A DNA stretch of 64,000 nt, taken from Brachybacterium avium. Lineage in GTDB: Bacteria > Actinomycetota > Actinomycetes > Actinomycetales > Dermabacteraceae. The stretch's first letter is position 1; the number at the start of each line of letters is the position of its first letter. The position numbers and the translations under genes were made by a program. This document shows, piece by piece, positions 49,826 to 62,022 of the stretch. The notes under the pieces were generated by a model. It did not search any database, was not told where the DNA came from, and saw only the letters and a list, made by a program, of their open reading frames with translations. The stretch spans positions 372,001-436,000 of the forward strand of contig NZ_CP022316.1 in NCBI RefSeq assembly GCF_002216795.1, in the 5' to 3' direction.

Positions 49826-50947
49826 TCAGGGCATCGGCACGGCGTGGAAGACCGCGTCGATGATCTGCTCGGGCTTGATGCCGCTGGCCAGTGCGTCGAA
49901 GGTGAGCACCAGACGGTGACGCAGCACGCCGTACCGCATGGCGCGCACATCATCGGGAGTGACATAGTCCCGCCCCTGCAGGAGCGCGTGGGCCTGCGCC
50001 ACCCGCATCAGCGCGAGAGAGCCGCGGGGGCTCGCACCGACCCGCACCGACTGGGTGAGGTTCGGCACCGGGCGGGGACCGGAGCCGCGAGTGGTGAACA
50101 CCAGATCGATGATGTAGCGCTTGACCGCCGGGTCCACGTACACCTGGTCGACCATCGCCTGCAGGAAGCGCACATCCTCGAGCGTCACCGTGCCCACGGC
50201 CTGCCGCGGCCCGGTGAGGCTGCCCGCAGTGGAGCGGTCCAGGATCTCGTGCTCCTCGGCCGGGCGCGGATAGGTCAGGATCTCCTTCATCAAGAAGCGA
50301 TCCATCTGCGCCTCGGGGAGGACGTAGGTGCCCTCCTCCTCGATCGGGTTCTGGGTGGCCAGCACCATGAACGGGTCCGGCAGGCGATAGACCTCGCCGC
50401 CGATGGAGGTCTGCCGCTCCTGCATCGCCTCGAGCATCGCGGACTGCGTCTTCGCGCTGGAACGGTTGATCTCGTCCAGCAGGACCACGTTGGCGTGCAC
50501 CGGGCCCAGCTGGGTGGTGAAGGTCCCCGAGCCGTAGTTGAAGATCTGAGTGCCGATGATGTCGTTGGGCATCAGGTCCGGCGTGCACTGGATGCGGGCG
50601 AAGGAGCCGGTGATCGACGAGGCCAGCGCGCTGGCCGCGGTGGTCTTCGCCAGTCCCGGCACCGATTCGAGCAACACGTGCCCGCCGGCCGCGAGGGCGG
50701 CCAGCAGGGTCAGTCGCAGGTTCTCCTGCCCGACCACGCGGGAATGGAAGACCCCGGTGATGGTGTTGATGATCGCACCGCTGCGTTCGAGGTCGGCCGG
50801 GGAGACCGCAGGGCCGGACGGGGCGAAGTCGCCGGGACGGCGCGCGGCCGCTGGGCGCCCAGGCCCCGACGCGGAGGACGCCGACGGCGCAGGGTGCGCT
50901 GCGGGTCGGGCCAGGTCCCGGGGCTGCTGGCTGGGTGGGTTGCTCAT
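49826..50947 (-). CDS. MoxR-family AAA+ ATPase
   Basis: A 373-residue AAA+ ATPase of the MoxR type. A disordered N-terminal segment rich in Pro, Ala and Ser (about 1-55) precedes the ATPase core. Walker A is modified, SVPGLAKTT, as usual in MoxR; Walker B is VVLLDEINRSSAKTQ, and sensor 1 is VLATQNPIEEEGTY. MoxR proteins act as chaperones that fit cofactors or assemble complexes using VWA partners. It heads the cluster MoxR-DUF58-membrane protein-VWA-VWA-TPR. The ATG at 50947 has only a weak ribosome site. Confidence 0.92.
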   Translation of the reverse strand: MSNPPSQQPRDLARPAAHPAPSASSASGPGRPAAARRPGDFAPSGPAVSPADLERSGAIINTITGVFHSRVVGQENLRLTLLAALAAGGHVLLESVPGLAKTTAASALASSITGSFARIQCTPDLMPNDIIGTQIFNYGSGTFTTQLGPVHANVVLLDEINRSSAKTQSAMLEAMQERQTSIGGEVYRLPDPFMVLATQNPIEEEGTYVLPEAQMDRFLMKEILTYPRPAEEHEILDRSTAGSLTGPRQAVGTVTLEDVRFLQAMVDQVYVDPAVKRYIIDLVFTTRGSGPRPVPNLTQSVRVGASPRGSLALMRVAQAHALLQGRDYVTPDDVRAMRYGVLRHRLVLTFDALASGIKPEQIIDAVFHAVPMP

Positions 50948-51204
50948 GCGCTGCGGTTCCCCCGTCGTGCGTTCTGCTCGTGCGGCTGATGCCGCTGATC
51001 CGTCCATCGCATGACCGGCGCCCGCGGCCCTCCCCCGAGAAGGCCGGAGGCCACGATGGCCCTGGCCGTGCGGAGCGGTCCAGCGGAACGGTCGTGCGGC
51101 TGTGTCCTGCGGGTGGGCCCTGCCCGTCGGCGACGGATCGGGGACCACCGCGACGATCCTAGCGGCACTGGTCACCCCGGAGGCCATCCACGCGCGGGCG
51201 ATGG

Positions 51205-51210
51205 CAGAAT
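51205..51210 (+). promoter_or_regulatory. -10 element of glgX
   Basis: CAGAAT exactly 6 nt before the GTG at 51217. The rest of the 269-bp interval between divergent moxR and glgX (50948-51204) shows no gene. Confidence 0.5.
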
Positions 51211-51216
51211 GCCCGG

Positions 51217-53451
<2,235 letters not shown>

Positions 53452-53514
53452 GGGCAGTCACCGCGACCGTCGCGCAGCACCTCGTCCAGGACGAGTGCTC
53501 AGGCAGGAGGGCAC

Positions 53515-55542
53515 ATGTCCGAGACCACAGACCTCACGGGGCTGGGAGCCGGCATCGGCCGGATCCCGATCATGGGCGTGCAGCCGGTGGTCGATGACGG
53601 GCGCTTCCCGGCCCGCTGCGTCGCGGGCGAGACCGTCACGGTCAGCGCCAACGCCTTCCGCGAGGGGCACGATGCGATGGGCGTCCAGCTGGTGCTCGCC
53701 TCGCCCGACGGCCAGGAGCATCGGCAGAGCCTGCGCTGCGTCAATCCGGGGCTGGACCTGTGGGAGACCACCATCCAGCCCGCAGATACCGGGCACTGGA
53801 GCTTCCGGATCGAGGCGTTCTCCGCGCCCTACGACAGCTGGGTCCACACCGCCGAGGTGAAGATCCCCGCCGGCATCGACACCGACCTGGTCTGCGCCGA
53901 GGGCGCCCTCGTGCTGCGGCAGGTGCTCGCCGAGATCGAGGCCGGTGCCCGCCCGTCGGCCGACGGACCGGTGGTGCGCGCCGCGCTGGAGAGCCTGCGA
54001 GCCCCGGGGCTGCCGGCCTCCGCCCGGGTGGCCCCGGCACTGGCCGCGGACCTGCGCGGTGTCCTCGCTGAGCGTCCGCTGCGTGATGGCGTGACCGTCT
54101 CCGGCCCGTACTCCCTGATCGTCCAACGCCGGCGAGCGCTGTACGGCTCCTGGTACGAGTTCTTCCCCCGCTCCGAGGGTGCTCACTTCGACCCCGAGCA
54201 CGGCTGGTCCTCCGGCACCTTGCGCACCGCCGCCCGTGCCCTGGACCGGATCGCCCAGATGGGCTTCGACGTCGCCTATCTCACCCCGATCCACCCGATC
54301 GGCTCGACCTTCCGCAAGGGCCGCAACAACACCCTGGACCCACAGCCCGGGGACCCCGGCTCCCCCTACGCGATCGGCTCGGCCGAAGGGGGCCACGACG
54401 CGATCCATCCCGAGCTGGGCACCCTGGAGGACTTCGACGCCTTCGTGGCCCGGGCTCGACAGCTCGGCCTCGAGGTGGCGATGGACATCGCCCTGCAGTG
54501 CTCCCCCGACCATCCCTGGGTCACCGAGCACCCGGAATGGTTCACCGTGCGGGCCGACGGCACCATCGCCTATGCGGAGAACCCGCCGAAGAAGTACCAG
54601 GACATCTACCCGCTGAGCTTCGACACCGACTACGAGGGGCTGTACGCCGCGATCCGGGACATGCTCGAGCACTGGGTCGCGCACGGGGTGACGCTGTTCC
54701 GCGTCGACAATCCCCACACCAAGCCGGTGCGCTTCTGGGAGGAGCTGCTCGCGGAATTCGACCAGAAGCATCCAGAGGTGATCTTCCTGGCCGAGGCGTT
54801 CACCCGGCCCACGATGATGCACACCCTGGGCAAGGTCGGCTACCACCAGAGCTACACCTACTTCACCTGGCGCGAGAGCGCGCAGGAGCTGCGCGAGTAC
54901 CTCGAGGAGCTGGTGGAGTCGGCACCGTACATGCGGCCCAGCTTCTGGCCCACCACCCACGACATCCTCACCCCGTACATGAGCTCCGGCGGTCGCAGCG
55001 CTTTCGTGCTGCGGGCGATCCTCGCCGCCACCCTGGTCCCCACGTGGGGCATCTACAGCGGGTACGAGCTGGTCGAGGACGTGCCCCGGCCGGGAGCCCA
55101 GGAGCAGATCGACAACGAGAAGTACGAGTTCAAGCCCCGCGACTATGCCGGTGCTCTCGCCCGCGGGCAGAGCCTCGAGCCGCTGCTGGGGACGCTGAAC
55201 CGGATCCGTCGTGAGCATCCTGCGCTGCAGACCCTCACCACCATCCGCTTCCATGAGGCCGACGACGAGCAGGTGCTGGTCTTCTCCAAGCACCTCGATG
55301 CCGCCGCGAGCGGCACCGGCTCGCCGGACACGGTGCTGGTGGTCTCCCTGACCGCCCATGACCGCGATGCCTCCACCTCCGTGCACCTGGACCTCGATGC
55401 CCTCGCCGTGGGCGAGGCCTTCGAGGTGGAGGACCTGCTGACCGGCGAACGGTTCAGCTGGGGGCGCGACCCCTTCGTGATCCTGAGCGCGGCCGACCGG
55501 CCCGCCCATGTCCTGCGGATCATCCACCCAGAGGAGAGCTGA
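53515..55542 (+). CDS. glgE: Maltose-1-phosphate maltosyltransferase GlgE
   Basis: A 675-residue GH13_3 enzyme that extends alpha-1,4-glucans with maltosyl units from maltose-1-phosphate. N-terminal beta domain and an inserted helical domain precede the barrel. Active-site elements are LFRVDNPHTKP (nucleophile Asp) and FLAEAFTRP (acid Glu); the family blocks YGSWYEFFPRSEG and PPKKYQDIYPLSFDTDYEGLY are present. AGGAGG lies 4 nt before the ATG at 53515. Neither TreS nor maltokinase is encoded nearby, so maltose-1-phosphate may come from genes elsewhere or from GlgC/GlgM. Confidence 0.96.
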   Translation: MSETTDLTGLGAGIGRIPIMGVQPVVDDGRFPARCVAGETVTVSANAFREGHDAMGVQLVLASPDGQEHRQSLRCVNPGLDLWETTIQPADTGHWSFRIEAFSAPYDSWVHTAEVKIPAGIDTDLVCAEGALVLRQVLAEIEAGARPSADGPVVRAALESLRAPGLPASARVAPALAADLRGVLAERPLRDGVTVSGPYSLIVQRRRALYGSWYEFFPRSEGAHFDPEHGWSSGTLRTAARALDRIAQMGFDVAYLTPIHPIGSTFRKGRNNTLDPQPGDPGSPYAIGSAEGGHDAIHPELGTLEDFDAFVARARQLGLEVAMDIALQCSPDHPWVTEHPEWFTVRADGTIAYAENPPKKYQDIYPLSFDTDYEGLYAAIRDMLEHWVAHGVTLFRVDNPHTKPVRFWEELLAEFDQKHPEVIFLAEAFTRPTMMHTLGKVGYHQSYTYFTWRESAQELREYLEELVESAPYMRPSFWPTTHDILTPYMSSGGRSAFVLRAILAATLVPTWGIYSGYELVEDVPRPGAQEQIDNEKYEFKPRDYAGALARGQSLEPLLGTLNRIRREHPALQTLTTIRFHEADDEQVLVFSKHLDAAASGTGSPDTVLVVSLTAHDRDASTSVHLDLDALAVGEAFEVEDLLTGERFSWGRDPFVILSAADRPAHVLRIIHPEES

Positions 55543-55543
55543 C

Positions 55544-57778
55544 ATGACCGAGACTCCCGACCGTCCCACGGCCACCACCCCGGCAGCTCGGCCCCTCACC
55601 GCGGCGGTGATGCCGCTGGGTGAGCACGAGCTGGGAGCCACCGCGACCGGCAGCTATCACGAGCCGCATTCGGTGCTGGGTGCCCACGAGTACGAGGGCG
55701 GCTTCACCGTCCGCACGCTGAAGCCCTTCGCCCATGAGGTCGCCGTGGTGCTCCCCGAGGGCGGCACCGTCGCCATGGAGCACGAGTACGACGGCATCTG
55801 GGTCGCCGTGGTCGAGCGCAGCGAGCTCGCTTCCCACCGGATCCGGGTGACCTGGTCCCCGCAGGCCGAGCCAGTCGAGGTCGAGGAGCCGTACCGCTTC
55901 CCGCCGACCCTCGGAGAGCTGGACCTCCACCTCATCCATGAGGGTCGCCACGAGGAGCTGTGGCAGGCGCTGGGCTCGCATGTGCGCAGCGTCGATAGCG
56001 TGGAAGGCACCTCGTTCACCGTCTGGGCGCCGAATGCCCGCGCGGTGCAGGTCGTCGGCGCCTTCAACGGCTGGGATGGTCGCCTGCACGCTCTGCGCTC
56101 CCTCGGCGCCTCCGGGGTCTGGGAGATCTTCGTCCCGGGAATCGGGGACGGCGAGATCTACAAGTACCGGATCCTGGGGGCCGACGGAGTCTGGCGCGAC
56201 AAGGCCGATCCGATGGCTCGCTACGCGGAGGTCCCGCCGGCGACCGGCTCCGTGGTGACCACCAGCGACTTCGAGTGGACCGACGATCGCTGGCTGGCCG
56301 AGCGCGCGGCGCAGGATCCGCTCGCCTCGCGGATGTCGGTCTACGAGGTGCACCTGGCCAGCTGGCGGCCGGGCCTGGGCTACCGGGACCTCGCGACGGA
56401 GCTGACGGACTACGTCACGGAGATGGGCTTCACGCATGTGGAGCTCATGCCGGTGGCGGAGCACCCCTTCGGCGGCTCCTGGGGGTACCAGGTCACCGGG
56501 TACTACGCGCCCACCTCCCGCCTGGGCACGCCCGACGAGCTGCGCCATCTCATCGACACCCTCCACAACGCCGACATCGGCGTGATCCTGGACTGGGTGC
56601 CCGCCCATTTCCCCAAGGACGAGTGGGCCCTGGGCCGCTTCGACGGGACGCCGCTGTACGAGCACGCCGACCCGCGCCGCGGCGAGCACCCCGACTGGGG
56701 CACGTACATCTTCGACACCGGGCGCAACGAAGTGCGCAACTTCCTGGTCGCCAACGCCTGCTACTGGCTGGAAGAGTTCCATGTCGACGGCCTGCGGGTC
56801 GACGCCGTCGCCTCCATGCTGTACCTCGACTACTCTCGTGAGGACGGGCAGTGGGTCCCCAACCGCCACGGCGGGAGAGAGGACCTGGAGAGCATCGCGT
56901 TCCTGCAGGAGGCGACCGCCACTGCATACAAGCGGGCCCCGGGCATCGTGATGATCGCCGAGGAGTCCACCTCGTTCCCCGGCGTCACCCGTCCCACCGA
57001 CGCGGGTGGCCTGGGCTTCGGCTTCAAATGGAACATGGGCTGGATGCACGACACCCTCGAGTACCTCGGGCAGGATCCGATCCATCGCCAGTACCACCAC
57101 GGCGAGATGACGTTCTCGATGGTCTACCAGTACTCCGAGAACTTCGTGCTGCCGCTGAGCCATGACGAGGTCGTGCACGGCAAGGGATCTCTGCTGCGCA
57201 AGGCCCCGGGCGACGACTGGCAGCAGGCGGCGACGCTGCGCACCTACCTGGCCTTCCAGTGGACCCATCCGGGCAAGCAGCTGGTCTTCATGGGCATCGA
57301 GTTCGCCCAGGGCACCGAGTGGTCCGAGCAGGCGGGGCTGCCGTGGTGGCTGCTGGAGTACCCGCTGCACCGCGGCACCCAGCAGCTGGTGAAGGATCTC
57401 AACGCCGTGCAGGCGGAGTTCCCCGCGCTGTACGAGCGAGATCAGGATCCGGGCGGCTTCGAATGGCTGATCGGGGACGACGCGGCCCACAATGCGCTGT
57501 CCTATGTGCGGCGGGACGAGGCCGGCGACCCGGTGGTCGTGGTCGTGAACTTCTCGGCGCAGCCCTGGCACGAGTACCGCATCCCCCTGCCCGAGGGCGG
57601 GACCTGGCTGGAGGTGCTCAACTCCGACTCCCCCGTGTACGGCGGCAGCGGGGTCGGGAACCTGGGCCGGGTCCACGCCGAGCAGCTGCCCCTGCACGAC
57701 CGCGACCACTCGGTGCGCCTGACCGTGCCGCCGCTGGCCGCGGTGATCCTCGTCCCCGAGCGACTGCGGGAGGACTGA
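55544..57778 (+). CDS. glgB: 1,4-alpha-glucan branching enzyme
   Basis: A 744-residue GH13_9 enzyme that introduces alpha-1,6 branches. It has a duplicated N-terminal CBM48 region (HSVLGAHEYEGGFTVRTLKP, and SFTVWAPNARAVQVVGAFNGWD), the barrel with nucleophile Asp in HVDGLRVDAVASMLYLDYSR, acid Glu in MIAEESTSFPG and third acid in LPLSHDEVVHGKGS. The ATG at 55544 starts 1 nt after the glgE stop, with AGAGGAG upstream; the frame to 55508 is extra. The pairing with glgE is typical of the GlgE pathway. Confidence 0.96.
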   Translation: MTETPDRPTATTPAARPLTAAVMPLGEHELGATATGSYHEPHSVLGAHEYEGGFTVRTLKPFAHEVAVVLPEGGTVAMEHEYDGIWVAVVERSELASHRIRVTWSPQAEPVEVEEPYRFPPTLGELDLHLIHEGRHEELWQALGSHVRSVDSVEGTSFTVWAPNARAVQVVGAFNGWDGRLHALRSLGASGVWEIFVPGIGDGEIYKYRILGADGVWRDKADPMARYAEVPPATGSVVTTSDFEWTDDRWLAERAAQDPLASRMSVYEVHLASWRPGLGYRDLATELTDYVTEMGFTHVELMPVAEHPFGGSWGYQVTGYYAPTSRLGTPDELRHLIDTLHNADIGVILDWVPAHFPKDEWALGRFDGTPLYEHADPRRGEHPDWGTYIFDTGRNEVRNFLVANACYWLEEFHVDGLRVDAVASMLYLDYSREDGQWVPNRHGGREDLESIAFLQEATATAYKRAPGIVMIAEESTSFPGVTRPTDAGGLGFGFKWNMGWMHDTLEYLGQDPIHRQYHHGEMTFSMVYQYSENFVLPLSHDEVVHGKGSLLRKAPGDDWQQAATLRTYLAFQWTHPGKQLVFMGIEFAQGTEWSEQAGLPWWLLEYPLHRGTQQLVKDLNAVQAEFPALYERDQDPGGFEWLIGDDAAHNALSYVRRDEAGDPVVVVVNFSAQPWHEYRIPLPEGGTWLEVLNSDSPVYGGSGVGNLGRVHAEQLPLHDRDHSVRLTVPPLAAVILVPERLRED

Positions 57779-57801
57779 CCGCCCTCGGGCCCGGACGCAA
57801 C

Positions 57802-57872
57802 GGTCACCGCACGGTCATGCGCACCGCAGATCCGACGAGGGATCCGGCGCGCCCATGGACTGTGCGGTGACC
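57802..57872. terminator. Long inverted repeat between glgB and ybbN-like gene
   Basis: Perfect 11-bp arms GGTCACCGCAC (57802-57812) and GTGCGGTGACC (57862-57872), 49 nt apart, between convergent genes. It has no U run. Termination is a guess based on position. Confidence 0.35.
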
Positions 57873-57904
57873 TGTGTCGCCTGTTCCCAGATGGGCCCGG
57901 GAGA

Positions 57905-58804
57905 TCAGAACAGCAGGTTCGCGAGCCGCTTGCGGGCCGGGGCCACACGCGGATCCGCGGGCCCCGCCACCTCGAACAGCTCCAGCAGCCGGGAGCGCAC
58001 GGCGTCCTTGGTCTCCTGATCCGCTCCGCGCAGCAGATCGAGCAGGCGCCCGAAGGCATCATCGACGTGGCCGCCGATCATATCGAGATCTGCGACCAGC
58101 AGCTGCGCGCCCAGGTCCTCGGGCCGCTGAGCCGCCGCCTCCCGCGAGGCCGCGAGATCCGCATCCTGGGTACGACGCATGAGGGAGACCGTGGCCAGAC
58201 CCGCCTTCGCCTCCGCATCGGCCGGGCTCTCCTGCAGCTGCTTCCGGTACGCCGTGACGGCAGCATCGAGATCACCGCGCTCGATCGCCTCATAGGCCTC
58301 GGCGATCAGCGGCGGCAGCGGCTCCTCCTGCGGCTCCTGGGCCGCGCCCTCGCCTTCGGGCAGCTCCATGCCCTGCTGGCGTGCGACCTCCACCACCTGG
58401 GTGAGGAGGTTGTCGATCTCTGCCTCGGGGATCACCGACTGGACGATCGGCTGGAGCTGCCCCTGGATCAGCAGCAGCAGGGTGGGCAGCTGCTGGACGC
58501 GCAGGGCTCCGGCGATCTGCTGCTGGCTGTCCGCATCGACGATGCCCAGACGGATCGCTCCGCCCTTGCCGTCGACAGCACGGCGCAGCCCGGTCAGGAA
58601 CTGTTCCGACTCCGGCACTCGAGCGCTGGTGACCAGCAGCAGGGTGGGGATCTGCTGGGAGTCGGCGATGAGCTGCTCGAGCCCCTGCTCGGTGACGGCG
58701 ACCTCGTGGAGGGACGGCGTACCGGCGGAGGCCGTCCCGCCCGCCGCAGCTCCGGCGGGCTGCTTCAGCGCGGCGAGGTCGATGATTCCGTACGGATCGG
58801 TCAC
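57905..58804 (-). CDS. Thioredoxin-like/TPR co-chaperone (YbbN/CnoX-like)
   Basis: A 299-residue protein. Residues about 35-140 form a thioredoxin fold without a CXXC pair (no cysteine in the usual loop), and residues about 165-299 are helical repeats (EAYEAIERGDLDAAVTAYRKQL, then a VADLDMIGGHVDDAFGRLLDLL helix). This is the layout of CnoX/YbbN, a holdase that protects proteins under stress, but redox activity is unlikely here. The GTG at 58804 has AAGGAG upstream. It is convergent with glgB. Confidence 0.8.
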   Translation of the reverse strand: MTDPYGIIDLAALKQPAGAAAGGTASAGTPSLHEVAVTEQGLEQLIADSQQIPTLLLVTSARVPESEQFLTGLRRAVDGKGGAIRLGIVDADSQQQIAGALRVQQLPTLLLLIQGQLQPIVQSVIPEAEIDNLLTQVVEVARQQGMELPEGEGAAQEPQEEPLPPLIAEAYEAIERGDLDAAVTAYRKQLQESPADAEAKAGLATVSLMRRTQDADLAASREAAAQRPEDLGAQLLVADLDMIGGHVDDAFGRLLDLLRGADQETKDAVRSRLLELFEVAGPADPRVAPARKRLANLLF

Positions 58805-58879
58805 AGGTGAACTCCTTCGATGACTTCGGGACGCCCCCAGTCTAAGGAGTCCGCCCGAGGGCGCGCTGTGGCGCTCCGG

Positions 58880-59926
58880 TCACTCGCCGGTGGCGCTGAG
58901 CGCGGTCTGGGTCGCGCCGATCGGCTGGATCTGGCCGCCGGCATCCGCCGAGGGGATGAACAGGGCGATATGGGTGCCGAACTTCCGGATGAACTCGGAG
59001 GTGAACTCCTTCTTCCCGATCACCTTGGTGTACTTGTTCTCCTCGGCGTAGCGCATGGTGGCACCATCCTTGATGCTCACCTTGCGGGTGGACAGCAGCG
59101 TCGCCATCACGATCGCGCCGCCGTCATCCGTGCGCACCCCGGCGAACTCCTCCGACTGCACGGAGAAGGACTCGTGGATGGTCGCCGCCTCGTCCCACTC
59201 GACGCCCGCGTTGAGCTCCTCGCGCTCGGTCTGGATGCGCTCGTGGGTCGCGGTCTGGAACGGGTTCTCCGCCAGCTGGTCCTCAGGATCTTTGTCATCG
59301 CCGGCGGTGAGCACATCGGCGTACAGCGCCAGCGCCTCCTGCGGCGTCATCACGAGGCCCTTGCTGTCCGGGGTGACCTGCTCCGAACCCACCACGGCAT
59401 TCGCCACCATCGGCATCTCGATGCCCACGGCCTGCTGGGCCCAGCCCCACGCGGAGTACGGGGATTTCGCGTCGGCCTGCTGCAGGGCCACGAAGTACGG
59501 CACTCCCTCCTCGGTGGAGTCCTCGACCAGGGCCATCGCCACTCGCGGGAATTCTGCGGTCACCGAGGTCATGGGCACCAGGAGCTCGGCGCCGGGGACC
59601 GTGAGCTCTTCGGCCCATTCCTCGGCCTTCTCGATCATCTCGTAGGCCGCGGTGCGGAACTCGGCAGCGGAACCGGAGACGCGCGGAGCGAGCTTCTTCG
59701 CCTTCAGCGCCTTGTCCGCGGCGACGACAGCCGTATTCACCTCCGGCACGATGCTCGTGAGCTGCTCGGTGGTCTGGACAGGGGTCGGTTCGGCGAGCTC
59801 CTTGCCCGTGGGCGGAGCTGCGGGCGGCTCGACCTCGGAGCCGCAAGCGGCGAGGAGACCCGTGGCGAGCAGGCTGCCCGCTCCCAGGAAGAGGCCGCGA
59901 CGGCCGACGGGGCGAGTGCTCATCAT
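58880..59926 (-). CDS. Lipoprotein of unknown function
   Basis: A 348-residue exported lipoprotein. The start is basic with a twin Arg (RPVGRRGLFLGAGSLLATG) and ends in a lipobox LAAC with Cys28, so Tat- or Sec-dependent lipidation are both possible. The mature part is mostly helical, Ala- and Glu-rich, with no domain I recognise; the last third contains beta-like VMATLLSTRKVSIKDGATMRY. The ATG at 59926 is chosen for its AAGGA at 5-6 nt; an ATG at 59968 overlapping the upstream stop (ATGA) is also possible. It forms a two-gene unit with the membrane protein upstream. Confidence 0.72.
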   Translation of the reverse strand: MMSTRPVGRRGLFLGAGSLLATGLLAACGSEVEPPAAPPTGKELAEPTPVQTTEQLTSIVPEVNTAVVAADKALKAKKLAPRVSGSAAEFRTAAYEMIEKAEEWAEELTVPGAELLVPMTSVTAEFPRVAMALVEDSTEEGVPYFVALQQADAKSPYSAWGWAQQAVGIEMPMVANAVVGSEQVTPDSKGLVMTPQEALALYADVLTAGDDKDPEDQLAENPFQTATHERIQTEREELNAGVEWDEAATIHESFSVQSEEFAGVRTDDGGAIVMATLLSTRKVSIKDGATMRYAEENKYTKVIGKKEFTSEFIRKFGTHIALFIPSADAGGQIQPIGATQTALSATGE

Positions 59927-59964
59927 GAGATCCTTCCGCGCACTGCGGCGCAGTTCGTGGCGGG

Positions 59965-60996
<1,032 letters not shown>

Positions 60997-61250
60997 GGTA
61001 GATGCTCCTTCAGGGTGGCTCGGCGCAGACCGAGCGGATGACCTGGCCACGATACGAGCGGGACGCCTCGCAGAACAGGGCCGAGTGAGCATCTGCACCT
61101 GGGTAAAGCGCTCCTCATGAGCATCTCATCGTCCGCTCATGCGCAGGCCTGGAATCGATCGGATCACACGGGAGTGCCCCCGTCGGCGCGCACGGACGGA
61201 GCGCCGGGTGATCGCTGCGGCCGGCGACCCCGGCAGTGCTGGTGGTGTCG

Positions 61251-61256
61251 TACCCT
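61251..61256 (+). promoter_or_regulatory. -10 element of nucS
   Basis: TACCCT exactly 6 nt before the GTG at 61263. The 60997-61250 interval also holds a possible TATCGT -10 for the divergent membrane protein gene (plus 61049-61054), and no gene. Confidence 0.5.
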
Positions 61257-61262
61257 GGCCGG

Positions 61263-61970
61263 GTGCGTCTCGTCGTTGCCCGTTGCTCTGTCGACTACAC
61301 CGGTCGGCTCACCGCCCATCTGCCCCTGGCCCCGCGGCTGCTGATCGTCAAGGCCGACGGCAGCGTGCTGGTCCATTCCGACGGCGGCAGCTACAAACCG
61401 CTGAACTGGATGACTCCGCCCTGCACTCTGACCACCTCTCGTCGCGATGACGAGGAGGCTCTCGAAGATCCCGAGGGTGAATGGATCGAACAGTGGGATG
61501 TGGTCCACGACAAGACCGGTGACCGACTGCGGGTGCGCCTGGTCGAGGTCTTCGAGGATTCCTCCCATGAGCTCGGCATCGATCCCGGCCTGCAGAAGGA
61601 TGGCGTCGAGGCCCACCTCCAGGCCCTGCTCGCCGAGAACATCGACACCCTCGGCGAAGGCTGGTCGCTCGTGCGCCGCGAGTTCTTCACCGCCATCGGC
61701 CCGGTGGACATCCTCGCCCGCGACGAATCCGGCGGCTCGGTCGCGATCGAGATCAAGCGGCGCGGCGAGATCGACGGCGTCGAGCAGCTGACCCGCTATC
61801 TCGAGCTGCTCAACCGTGATCCGCTGCTGGCGCCCGTGCGCGGCATCTTCGCCGCACAGGCCATCAAGCCGCAGGCGCGCGTGCTCGCCGCCGATCGCGG
61901 CATCGACTGCGTGACCCTCGACTACGACGCGCTGCGCGGCATCGATGATGCCGAGTCGCGCCTCTTCTGA
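61263..61970 (+). CDS. nucS: Endonuclease NucS (EndoMS), mismatch repair
   Basis: A 235-residue endonuclease that performs mismatch-specific double-strand cleavage in actinobacteria lacking MutS/MutL. It opens [20 protein letters not shown], with KPLNWMTPP in the N-terminal binding domain. The catalytic D-x-E-x-K set lies in [13 protein letters not shown] and [14 protein letters not shown]. The C-terminal beta-clamp binding region (SRLF end) is present. The GTG at 61263 is leaderless; the longer frame to 61236 is not needed. Confidence 0.96.
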   Translation: MRLVVARCSVDYTGRLTAHLPLAPRLLIVKADGSVLVHSDGGSYKPLNWMTPPCTLTTSRRDDEEALEDPEGEWIEQWDVVHDKTGDRLRVRLVEVFEDSSHELGIDPGLQKDGVEAHLQALLAENIDTLGEGWSLVRREFFTAIGPVDILARDESGGSVAIEIKRRGEIDGVEQLTRYLELLNRDPLLAPVRGIFAAQAIKPQARVLAADRGIDCVTLDYDALRGIDDAESRLF

Positions 61971-62022
61971 GCACCGCACACGGTCCCGCTCAGTTCCTCG
62001 CCCCCGAGCACCTGGAGAAGAC

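Noticed and set aside
60997-61262. Short open frames between the membrane protein gene and nucS
   Set aside because: They lack ribosome sites, and the interval is explained by two divergent promoters.
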